Source: Ahaetulla prasina (taxonomy: Eukaryota; Chordata; Lepidosauria; Squamata; Colubridae). From it: a stretch of 64,000 nucleotides of DNA. Below are positions 35,229 to 43,922 of the stretch, piece after piece. Within the stretch, counting starts at the first letter, position 1, and every line of letters starts with the position of its first letter. Below the pieces are notes generated by a model. That model was not told the DNA's origin. It made no database searches and saw nothing but the letters and a program-made list of their open reading frames with translations. The position numbers were made by a program, and so were the translations under genes. The stretch is from assembly GCF_028640845.1 (NCBI RefSeq), contig NC_080540.1, forward strand, positions 282,056,524-282,120,523. Reading direction: 5' to 3'.

Positions 35229-35483
35229 CAGTGGTGGGATTCAGCCAGTTCGCACCACTTCGGAAGAACCGGTTGTTAACTTTCTGAGCAGTTTGGCAAA
35301 CTGGTTGTTGGAAGAAATCATTAGGGCAGAGAACCGGTTGTACCTTGATGAACGTATCTTTTCTTTTATGTACACTGAGAGCATATGCACCAAGACAAAT
35401 TCCTTGTGTGTCCAATCACACTTGGCCAATAAAAAATTCTATTCTATTCTATTCTATTCTAAATTATTTGAATCCCACCACTG
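35229..35483. mobile_element. hAT-type MITE (CAGTGGTGGGATT subfamily) carrying a CR1 tail
   Basis: The ends CAGTGGTGGGATTCAGCCAG and TTGAATCCCACCACTG carry a perfect 8-bp TSD, AGCATGCC, at 35221-35228 and 35484-35491. The middle is displaced by a CR1 3' end (about 35340-35462). Confidence 0.92.
35340..35462 (+). mobile_element. CR1/L3-type LINE 3' end with (ATTCT)n tail
   Basis: 'gtacactgagagcatatgca', 'gtgtgtccaatcacacttgg' and CCAATAAAAAATTCTATTCT. The same 3' end occurs at 48595-48685. The ATTCT repeat is the element's own tail. Confidence 0.82.
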
Positions 35484-35625
35484 AGCATGCCGGGATCATG
35501 TGCTCATCATTTGCGAATTTCCCAGCCAGCTTCTTCTGCCAAGAAATAAAATCCATAAGAGGAGCCATATCTGCAAACCAAGTTAAGTATCCAGGGAAGG
35601 GCAGTGGGGCTGGGCGGGCCCAGGG

Positions 35626-36180
35626 ATGGCAGGGGTTGCTGTAGAAGCAGCCTTTCAGCCTAGCATCCAGTTATGGTCACCACACTATAAAAAAGAGGCT
35701 CTAGAAAAAGTGCAGAGAAGAGCAACAAAGATGATTAGGGGACTGGAGGCTAAAACATATGAAGAACGGTTGCAGAAACTGGGCATGGCTAGTCTAGTGA
35801 AGAGAAGGACCAGGGGAGACGTGAAGGCAGTGTTCCAATATTTGAGGGGCTGCCACAGAGAGGAGGGGGCTCAACCTATTTTCCAAGGCACCCAAAGGCC
35901 AGACAAGGAATAATGGATGGAAACTGATCGAGGAGAGATTCAACCTAGAAATAAGGAGAAAGTTTCTGACAGTGACAGCAAACAACCAATGGAATAGAAG
36001 CTGCCTTCAGAAGTCCAGGGGTGTCAAACTCACAGCCCAAGGCCCAGATGCAACACTTGCTGGCCATGCCCACCCCCAGTTTAGTGAAGTGGGGGAAAGT
36101 TGTGATACATCACGTGATGACAATGTGACGCCGTGAGTTTGGCACCCCTGGATTAGATGATCTACAAGGTCCCTTCCAAC
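35626..36180 (+). mobile_element. CR1 LINE 3' portion with RT C-terminal remnant, interrupted by a hAT MITE
   Basis: Open codons 35626-35913 include LWSPHYKKEALEKVQRRATK, MIRGLEAKTYEERLQKLGM and GDVKAVFQYLRG, the C-terminal block of bird/reptile CR1 ORF2. The untranslated 3' part follows ('gagattcaacctagaaataa'), is interrupted at 36016-36150 by a hAT MITE, then resumes with 'tacaaggtcccttccaactt' and enters the ATTCT tract. It is 5' truncated; the shown initiator is not a true start. Confidence 0.88.
36016..36150. mobile_element. hAT-type MITE (TIR CAGGGGTGTCAAACTC)
   Basis: The ends CAGGGGTGTCAAACTC and GAGTTTGGCACCCCTG are inverted. The flanking 8-mers do not match, so a TSD is not recoverable here. 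A sister copy with near-matching TSDs is at 47185-47318. Confidence 0.8.
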
Positions 36181-36326
36181 TTATTCTATTCTATTCTATT
36201 CTATTCTATTCTATTCTATTCTATTCTATTCTATTCTATTCTATTCTATCCTATTCTATTCTATCCTATTCTATTCTATTCTATTCTATTCTATTCTATT
36301 CTATTCTATTCTATTCTATTCTATTC
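36181..36326. repeat. (TTCTA)n pentanucleotide array at a CR1 3' end
   Basis: About 29 units with two TCCTA variants, starting directly at the CR1 3' terminus. Consistent with expansion from the LINE's own tail. Confidence 0.97.
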
Positions 36327-36329
36327 ATC

Positions 36330-36632
36330 TGCAGCCTGGGTTCAAGACCTGAGTGCTGCATGATAGGGTGAGTTCCCAGTCTTGCTCCACTCCTGCCCAC
36401 CTAGCAGTTTGAAAGCATGAAACTGAGAGCAAATAAGAACCACTTTGGTGGGTGGGGGGAGATAACAGCATTCCCTGTTTCGCCACATGCTCTGTGCTGC
36501 GGAATGAAGTCATGCAGAAATGTCTTCAAGACCATGTTGGCTTCCTCAGCTAAAAAATGGAGATAAGCACTGCCTGCTGGAGTTGGACATGACTGAATGG
36601 TGGAAAACTTTACTTTTACCTTTACCTTTAAC
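36330..36632 (+). mobile_element. ACCTTT-tailed SINE, lacking the extreme 5' end
   Basis: Starts inside the tRNA-like part (GGGTTCAAGACCTGAGTGCT), has the 'gcccacctagcagtttgaaa' and 'aagaaccactttggtggg' blocks and ends in TTTACCTTTACCTTTA. It abuts the ATTCT array. Confidence 0.83.
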
Positions 36633-36640
36633 TAGCTTGG

Positions 36641-37538
36641 GGGGGAAAATAACATTTTAAATAAAAATGTCATCCAGGTGCTCTAGGAAAACTTCTGTGA
36701 GAATGGCTTTCTTGCTGAGCATTTGATATACACTTTTCCTCCAGAAGAACAAGACCGAAAGAGCTTTTCAAATTACACATACCTGAACCCAAAGTGTGCT
36801 TGTCAAAATTAAATGAGACAAAGAACAGGGCAGCCATAGCAGCAGTTTTAGAAATGCGCTTTAAAAAAGCTTGATCATTTATCATAACAAGCCACTTTCA
36901 TTCTCCAAAGACTCATAAAACTCCATTTTAAGATGATGCCTGTTGAAATATTAGGTTATCATTTCATTCGGAGGTTTTGATTTTCTCCCTAAAGCATTGA
37001 ACAGACTCGCATTTTCCATATATATAAACGAAATTGATTAAATCATGATCTGACATGAAAATAATTGAGCCACAGTCTTTTCAGGCAGGGGAAAAAGAAA
37101 CAGCAGACTTGATATCTAGTGTAGCACGATACTTTTGCTAGTAATAATGTTGAGTTCTCCATAATGGATGGGGTAAATTGTGTCCCCCCACCCTTAAAAG
37201 TATGGTTAGCAGTTCATGTCAAGGACACTAGAGCTTAGATAAGGAAGGTTAACTTGAACTTCTCTCATATTTATGTGAAAAATAACCAAAGCTAAATTAG
37301 ATGGACTTTGCAATTTTTGTTCTTTTTGGGGAAGGTGAAATATAAACGGCACAAAATGCTGCCTGCTATATGGGAGAAAAAGCAAACAACAAGAACCCAT
37401 CTGACCACTATAAGCAGGCAATCTACTCTCTTTTTCAATGCTGCATAATATGAGTACAGTAATAAATAGAGGCTACAATCCAATTGCATTGGCACAAGGA
37501 AATATGATCCCGCTATCTTTGCTACAACACCACTGTTG
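36641..37538. other. Intergenic DNA, nothing recognised
   Basis: AT-rich. Short frames on the minus strand (36670-36885, 37206-37495) carry no domain signal. Confidence 0.5.
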
Positions 37539-37546
37539 ACCTAGGT

Positions 37547-38132
37547 CAGTGCTGGTTAACTTTTTTGCCATCGTGTGCCAGGAGGGGATGCAGGGGCATG
37601 CATGTACCCAACCCACAGGCCTGTTTTTCTTTCTCATCTGGCTCCAGGGCCTCTCTATGAGTCTGGGGAAGGTGAAACGGCCTCCCCCCCACCTCCGGAG
37701 GTCCTCCAGAAGCCGAAAATGGCCCGTTTGACAACTTTTCGTCCCACCGGAAGTTGTCAAATGGGCTGTTTCTGGCATTTGGAGGTCCTCCAGGGTTGGC
37801 GGTAGGGAAGGCTGTTTTCGCCCTCCCCAGACTCCTAGAGAGGCCCTGGAGGCTGGGGACAGCAAAAAACGGGCCTTCCAGTCCCACCGGACCGTTTTCG
37901 GCCTCCCGAGGACCTCCAGGGAGTGGGAAAGGCTGTTTTTGCTCTAGACTCCTAGAGAGGCCCTGGAGCCAGGTGAGAGAGAAAAAAGGGCCTTCCCCAC
38001 CTCCCACAGGCCCTCCGAAGGCGGTGGGCCCAGAAGACCCAAAATTTAGCTGGCCAGTGCACGCATGCGCGCCAGAGCTGAGCTTGCTTGTCCACTAATA
38101 TGGCTATGCGTGCCATAGTTTCGCCATCACAG
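37547..38132. mobile_element. hAT-type element (CAGTGCTGGTTAAC...TTTCGCCATCACAG), 586 bp, non-coding
   Basis: Ends resemble the vertebrate 'CAGTGATGGCGAACC' hAT terminus in imperfect inverted orientation. TSDs ACCTAGGT (37539-37546) and ATCTAGGT (38133-38140) match at 7 of 8 positions. The GC-rich interior has internal near-repeats ('actcctagagaggccctgga' twice) that open several proline-rich frames, none a transposase. Confidence 0.82.
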
Positions 38133-38179
38133 ATCTAGGTCATCATTAGTATCTAGAATTATAGCTATATAATTTAGCA

Positions 38180-38445
38180 TTATTATTTTTTGTTTACATT
38201 TATATCCTGCCCTTCTCCAAAGACTCAGGGTGGCTTACAGTGTGTAAGGCAATAGTCTCATTCTATTTGTATATTTACAAAGTCAACTTATTGCCCCCCC
38301 AACAATCTGGGTCCTCATTTTACCTACCTTATAAAGGATGGAAGGCTGAGTCAACCTTGGACCTGGTGGGACTAGAACCTGCAGTAATTGCAGGCAGCTG
38401 TGTTTTAATAACAGGCTTCTTACAGCCTGAGCCACACCGCGGCCC
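38180..38445 (-). mobile_element. tRNA-derived SINE with an L2-like 3' tail
   Basis: On the minus strand: a 'gggccgcggtgtggctcagg' head, then 'gactcagccttccatccttt', 'ggtaggtaaaatgaggaccc', the 'acagtgtgtaaggcaatagt' region complement, and a 3' end matching 53605-53665 ('ggagaagggcaggatataaa'). The tail suggests mobilisation by an L2-type LINE. Confidence 0.72.
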
Positions 38446-39529
38446 TTTATTTAGCACTGTGATATTATATGTTGTTAACATCCATGCATGGTTGGGAATA
38501 TACAGAAAGAAAATTAACCCAAAGTAAGTAAGTCATAACCATAAGATAGTTGAGAATAGGTACAAAAAGTTAAAAAAGAATATAGTGCCTTTAGGGGAAA
38601 GGTCTTGTCAATTCCTCCAAATTTTATGAGTGACTGCCTAGTAATTTTGTAGGACTAAGTATCTCTTCGAGAGCTAATCGGAGCTGAGGAACTCTGGGAG
38701 TTGAAGTCCACAAGTCTTAAAAGAGCCAAGTTTGCAGACCCCTGGGTTAAGGTATTGTTGGAAGAATATTCTTGGTTTGTTCCAACGAATATAGGACAAC
38801 TGCTTTAAGTGGAGGGAAAGTTTATTCAAGAACAAGACAGGCAGAACAGTTCATCAATCTAAATTGGCTATGTGTTAAAAGAATCGTTCTATTTATAAGA
38901 AGATCCATTCTTTGCCTTTAAGAAGCATGAAAACAAGGTCCACCCCAAGGAGAATGTTGGGACCTCTGAGAATGAAATCCAATATCTCAGCCTGTGGGGT
39001 CTGATAATCTTTCTCGCTTTGTGTATCCAGGTGTTAACCTTGGGTGATGGGTTTAGTGTTGGGGCATCCTATTGTGTGTGTGTGTGAAGGATTTCCATAA
39101 CTTGAGGGGACTATTATTAGCTTTAATTGAGCTGCTGGAATTTGCTAATTTCCTAATGAAAATACATGCTTAGTCAGTTTCAGCCTAAGCTCAAGATAGG
39201 TGAAAAGGTTTACGTGGTCTTTCCTTTTATTGTCTGAAGTTTACTGACAGGTCAAGGGTGGTCCTGATTGGCAGATGGTATGGATGGCCAGGGTGGCATG
39301 GAACCTGGTATCAGGCTAGAAATGGGGAGACCTTGAGTTCTGGGCCCACTTTGGGCATGAAGCCAATGAGGGCCAATCACTTTCTCTCAGCCCTAGGAAG
39401 GAGGCAATGGCACTTCTGAAAAACCTTACCAAGAAAACTGCAAGGACTAGTCCAGGCAGTTGCCAGAAGTGAGCACATAGACTCAAAGGCACGAAAAACA
39501 ATAAAACAAAAATCCCTTTGCTGGCTTTG
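38446..39529. other. Largely unrecognised DNA with one hAT MITE half copy
   Basis: A right-arm fragment of the palindromic MITE lies at about 38683-38743 ('gaactctgggagttgaagtc', CAGACCCCTG). The rest has no recognisable features. Confidence 0.55.
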
Positions 39530-39645
39530 CTGGCTGGGGGAATTCTGGGAGTTGAGGTCCGCCAAGGGTTACAGTTGCCAAGGTTGGAGACCCCAGGACT
39601 AGAAGACTTCAAGGTCCCTTCCAATTCTATTATTCTATGTTATAT
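39530..39645. mobile_element. Palindromic hAT MITE half copy next to a CR1 3' end
   Basis: 'ctggctgggggaattctggg' and 'gttgccaaggttggagaccc' (MITE arm, to about 39596) are followed by 'gactagaagacttcaaggtc' and CCTTCCAATTCTATTATTCT (CR1 3' end). Confidence 0.72.
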
Positions 39646-40435
39646 ATTCTAAAACAGCAAACTAAGCAGCCACACCATTCATTTGATCATGTTTAATCAC
39701 TGCAGGTGATTATGATCATGGCTTTAAAATCTACATCTACAATACGCACATTTTTGCAGACTGCACATTTTTGCAGTTCTATTTTCTCCTGTTCCGGAGT
39801 GAGCAGTGCCTTCTTGTGGACATGCTAATGTGGCTCTTATAGTTGGCTGGTAGCATGGAATGCTTTGTGCCCAAGTATCCTTTCATCTTCATCTTTTCAG
39901 AAAGTAACACTACTGATGAGAATCCCATCTGAGGTTCTTGTTTATAGGCCTTGAATTGAAGAATAACCCATCTGGGTTTGGGTTTATGTGTTGAGAGCGG
40001 TTTGGTTCCAACTGGAGGGATGTTTTGTCTCTTGCTAGATCAACGTGGACAATTTCATTCCCAGCAGCCCTGCAGCTGCCAAGACAATACAACCAAATAG
40101 ATCTGTTATGCAATACGCTAACCCAACATTGACTGAACAACTCTTTATTGAATTAACCCAATTACCTGAATTCACTGAACACGCTGAACCCAAAATTAAG
40201 CAATTCAGGCTGGGTTCTCACAGCACCCTCATCCAAAAACCACACTGTAGCACAGCGGGCTGTTAAAAGTCAGCTATTGTCTCTAGAAACAAGTAAATGA
40301 TTGTTCATATATTTGTATTGGAGGTTATCATACATCAATTTAAAATCAATGACATAAGAAATTATGGGGATGGCGAGTACAGAGAGTTCTTTGATTTCCT
40401 GATCTGAAATGATGGAGAACACATCAATGAAATCT
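39646..40435. other. Intergenic DNA, nothing recognised
   Basis: Contains an open frame at 40045-40266 with no domain signal. Confidence 0.5.
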
Positions 40436-40586
<151 letters not shown>

Positions 40587-40707
40587 CAGAGCTCTCTATC
40601 CAGAAAAGTGGAGTGCTAGGAATAGTTAAGATACTATACAGAACCCTCAAACTTTGAGACCTCTGGTAGAAGAGGACCATATAAATGCATATAAATATGT
40701 ATTGGTA

Positions 40708-41235
40708 GGTTGTTAGGTTAGGTTAGGTTAGGTTAGGTTAGGTTAGGTTAGGTTAGGTTAGGTTAGGTTAGGTTAGGTTAGGTTAGGTTAGGTTAGGTTA
40801 AAAAGATAAAGGTAAAGGTTCCCCTCGCATATATGTGCTAGTTGTTCCCAACTCTAGGGGGCAGTGCTCATCTCCGTTTCAAAACTGAAGAGCCAGCGCT
40901 GTCCAAAGACGTCTCCGTGGTCATGTGGCTGGCATGACTAAATGCCAAAAGTGCACGGAACACTGTTACCTTCCCACCAAAGGTGGTCCCTATTTTTCTA
41001 CTTGCATTTTTTACATTCTTTCAGACTGCTAGGTTGGCAGAAGCTGGGACAAGTCACGGGAGATCATCCCATTACACAGCGCCAGGGATTTGAACCCCTG
41101 AACTGCCGACCTTTTGATCAACAAGCTCAGTGTCTTAGCCACTGAGCCACTGCGTTAGGTTAGGTTAAGTTAGGTTAGGTTAGGTCAAGCTAGGTCAGGA
41201 TAGGCTAGGATAGGCTCGGCTAAGCTAGGCTAGAC
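40708..41235. repeat. (GGTTA)n pentamer array split by a SINE
   Basis: Perfect GGTTA units run 40708-40799. After the SINE (40801-41153) they resume as GGTTA and decay into GGTCA, GGCTA and similar variants to about 41235. The pentamer equals TTAGG, but vertebrate telomeres are TTAGGG, so a telomeric role is not implied. Confidence 0.93.
40801..41153 (-). mobile_element. Full-length squamate tRNA-derived SINE inserted in the GGTTA array
   Basis: Complement of the AAGGTAAAGG-tailed family, from 'aaaggtaaaggttcccctcg' to the head 'cttagccactgagccactgc'. GGTTA-type sequence flanks both ends, so its TSD cannot be separated from the array. Confidence 0.9.
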
Positions 41236-41796
41236 TTTGGTGTTCCGAGAAAAAAAGTCAGGTCTTAAAGAAAATATATTATATAAGTTACATTAAATAT
41301 TCAAATTGTTTGACATTTTCTTCTTCTAAGTACTTTCATATTTGTGTTTGATTCACTGTCTTAAGCAATCATAATTGCAATAACATATTTTCTGAAAAGA
41401 ATGCTAGTAAAACATTTTGTGATTGATCTATTGCAGGGGTCTCCAACCTTGGCAACTTTAAGCCTGGAGGACTTCAACTCCCAGAATACCCCAGCCAGCT
41501 GGCTGGGGAATTCTCGGAGTTGAAGTCCACCAGGCTTAAAGTTGCCAAGGTTGGGGACCAGGGGTGAAATGCTCCCAGTTTGCACCGGCTCGCCCGATTA
41601 GGTAGCGATAGCAGCTGCTGGTTCGGAGGACCGGTAGCAAAAATCCCTGGCCCCACCCCCCTGCCTCTGCTGAGCTGCACCATCAGCAGAGGTGTTTTTT
41701 TTTTACTTTTAAAAGTTTTTCCAAAACATGCCTTTAAAAGTAAAAAAAAAAAACAACCCTCTGATGATCGCCGGGCTGAGCAGAGATCATCAAAAC

Positions 41797-41986
41797 TGTT
41801 ATGTATTAACAGTTGTACCTTTAAATATTTGAGCGGGAAATCAGCACGTTGCTGATTGGACGAAGCCTCCTGCAGAACTGTATAAAAGGAGAGGTTTTTC
41901 CCCCAGCCTGTTGCTGGGTTCACCCTATATTAAAGAGCTGTTGTCACTACCCTGGTCTCCAGCCTCGTTACTTCCCGAACATAACA
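41797..41986 (+). repeat. Gypsy B 5' LTR (190 bp)
   Basis: TGTTAT...ATAACA. It contains an inverted CCAAT-like GATTGG near 41853-41858, a TATAAAAGG box at 41881-41889 and a possible poly(A) signal ATTAAA at 41929-41934. The 32 bp at 41849-41880, just upstream of the TATA box, are absent from the 3' LTR. Confidence 0.95.
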
Positions 41987-42006
41987 TTGGCGACGAGGGT
42001 GGGATT
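41987..42006 (+). promoter_or_regulatory. Gypsy B primer-binding site
   Basis: TTGGCGACGAGGGTGGGATT directly follows the 5' LTR and is shared with Gypsy A apart from its first base. The primer tRNA is not assigned. Confidence 0.75.
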
Positions 42007-42083
42007 TCGAGGTTAAGGAGAACCAGAACCGAGCTGAAGCACGCTAGTTCTGAACCCAGCAAACTCAGGGCAGAAACGCGGAA

Positions 42084-43310
42084 ATGGCAAACACGCCACC
42101 CGCACCGTACAACCCGGTCAAGGAGAAATGGGGAACGTATATGACCCGTTTCGAAAGCTTTCTAGAAGCCAACGAACTACAGGGGATCCCGGATAATCGC
42201 AAACGGGCTTACTTCTTAAGCCATTGTGGGCCGGAGGTCATCGAGATTGCGGAAGCCCTGGCAGAGCCAACGCCGATACAATCGGTATCGTGGCCGACTC
42301 TGCAGACTTTGCTGAAGAACCATTTCGCGCCGACGCCGTCCAAATACGTCCAGCGGTTTGAATTTGGAGAACGTAGACAGATGGAAGGCGAGTCCATCGG
42401 CGACTACATGGCCGCTTTAAGAAGAGCGTCCAAGGACTGCGGATACCGAGACCTAGACGAGGTGCTACTCGAGCAACTCGTCCGAGGGGTCAAGGACATC
42501 CGTCTACGGCGAAGGCTGCTAGCCAAGAGCAACCTGACACTAGCCAATGCTCTGGACGAAGCCAGAGCACACGAAATGTCTACTAAAGCAGCAGAGACCC
42601 TGCAAAAGCCTCTTCAATCCAAGGCGAGCTCAAAGCCAACGCCAGTACACCAGGAGGAGATTCAGTCCGAATCCGACGGTGAGGGCGAGGAGGAGGAAGG
42701 GTCTGCGGACCGAACCGCGACATTGAGGACCGTGACGAGTGCGGAAGCTGCGGAGGGCAGCATCAGCGCCAACGCTGCAGGTTTAAAGACGCAACATGCC
42801 GGCGGTGTGGGAAGAAAGGGCACTTGGCTCAGGTCTGCAGAGCGGCCCAACCTTCCCGCCGAAAATTCAAATCGGCCAATCAAAACGCGGAACCGGAAAG
42901 GCGGCCCGATTGGTTCAAACAAGAAAGGCGCGAAGTCTAACCAAACGACTGTCATTATAGGCCGCGCCTCGACCAAAGTAGAAAAGAAGATTTTCACAAA
43001 GCCCAAGATCGAGGGAGTACGGTGCAGGCTTGAAGTAGACACGGGATCAGCGATCACCATCATGTCCTGGGACACTCTGGCGAAGTCGCTGCCGTCCGTC
43101 GCGAAGCGCCACCTGCAAGCACAACGCCTACGAGTGCACGACTACCAGGGGAATCGCATCCCTGTTCGAGGGACCACCTCCGTCCGAGTCGAGTATGGTC
43201 CACATAAAAAGACCCTGCCCATCACGATCGTCGAAGGAACTCTGCCCAGTCTGTTGGGGCTAGACTGGTTTCGTGCCCTGGGCATGGGAGTGACTGGCAT
43301 CTACAAGTGA
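42084..43310 (+). CDS. Gypsy B gag-protease reading frame (408 codons, nucleocapsid out of frame)
   Basis: The ATG at 42084 opens a gag with the same start block as Gypsy A (TPPAPYNPVKEKWGTYMTRF). Capsid-like sequence follows to about residue 175 (KNHFAPTPSKYVQRFEFGER, ESIGDYMAALRRASKDCGYR). An acidic linker (ESDGEGEEEEGS) leads into a region with no sensible protein in this frame. The two zinc knuckles (Cys-x2-Cys-x3-His-x4-Cys, then Cys-x2-Cys-x4-His-x4-Cys) are encoded at about 42740-42835 in another frame that stops at 42938-42940. The ORF regains sense in the protease: active-site DTGS at 43038-43049, NRIPVRG and LPSLLGLDWF. The ORF ends at 43310, before the RT. Thus one apparent frame loss lies near 42698, and a +1 frame change separates nucleocapsid from protease. 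Function as a capsid/protease polyprotein is from family knowledge; as written the nucleocapsid would be lost. Confidence 0.9.
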   Translation: MANTPPAPYNPVKEKWGTYMTRFESFLEANELQGIPDNRKRAYFLSHCGPEVIEIAEALAEPTPIQSVSWPTLQTLLKNHFAPTPSKYVQRFEFGERRQMEGESIGDYMAALRRASKDCGYRDLDEVLLEQLVRGVKDIRLRRRLLAKSNLTLANALDEARAHEMSTKAAETLQKPLQSKASSKPTPVHQEEIQSESDGEGEEEEGSADRTATLRTVTSAEAAEGSISANAAGLKTQHAGGVGRKGTWLRSAERPNLPAENSNRPIKTRNRKGGPIGSNKKGAKSNQTTVIIGRASTKVEKKIFTKPKIEGVRCRLEVDTGSAITIMSWDTLAKSLPSVAKRHLQAQRLRVHDYQGNRIPVRGTTSVRVEYGPHKKTLPITIVEGTLPSLLGLDWFRALGMGVTGIYK

Positions 43311-43922
43311 CTGTAACCTGAAAGACATTCTCTTTAACGAGTTCAAGATGTCTTCAAGGACTGCCTGGGCAAGTACAAGGGACCCCTATTTCCTTCAACT
43401 TAGACCCCAGGTAGCCCCCATTAGGCTTAAGGCGAGGAGAGTCCTTTGCCCTAAAACCAAAATTGATAAGGAGCTGGATAAGCTCATTAATCAAGGGATC
43501 TTGGTGCCAGTCGATCACGCAAGGTGGAGACGCCAATCGTCACCCCATAAAACCGGACGGGTCAATTAGAATTTGCGCTGACTACAAGGCAACGCTTAAC
43601 AAAGCCTTACAGAAAAGCGCTTACCGGTTCCGTAGTGCAACACTTATTGCACTCTTTGGGGCAAGGGCAAGTCTTTGCAAAGTTAGACTTGGCCCAAGCC
43701 TACCAACAACTGCCAGTAGACGCCCGCACAGCGAAGCCCAAGCGATTGTGACGCACAGGGGTGCCTTCAAGTGCACCGGTTACAATTTGGGGTCAGTGTG
43801 GCACCAGGGTTGTTCCAAAACTTGATGGAACGACTACTGCAGGGCTCCCAGGGTAGTTCCTACTGATGATGTCCTAATTTCAGGGAAAACATGGAGGAAT
43901 TGGGGAGCGGTTAAGAAAGGTC
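43311..43922 (+). pseudogene. Gypsy B reverse transcriptase, N-terminal two thirds, broken
   Basis: RT sequence is legible across several frames: ICADYKATLNKALQKSA (in 43463-43825), a KLDLAQAYQQLP-like block near 43685-43715 and NLMERLLQG near 43820. At the catalytic site the YFDD box of Gypsy A is reduced to a Thr-Asp-Asp reading (Asp codons at 43865-43870) by loss of three bases. Frame breaks fall mostly at short G or T runs. The C-terminal RT resumes at 43923. Confidence 0.87.

Noticed and set aside
37473..38098. Overlapping proline- and glycine-rich frames on both strands
   Set aside because: They coincide with the GC-rich interior of a hAT-type element with TSDs at 37539 and 38133.
40708..40799. 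Interstitial telomere sequence
   Set aside because: The unit is TTAGG, not TTAGGG, and it decays like an ordinary microsatellite.
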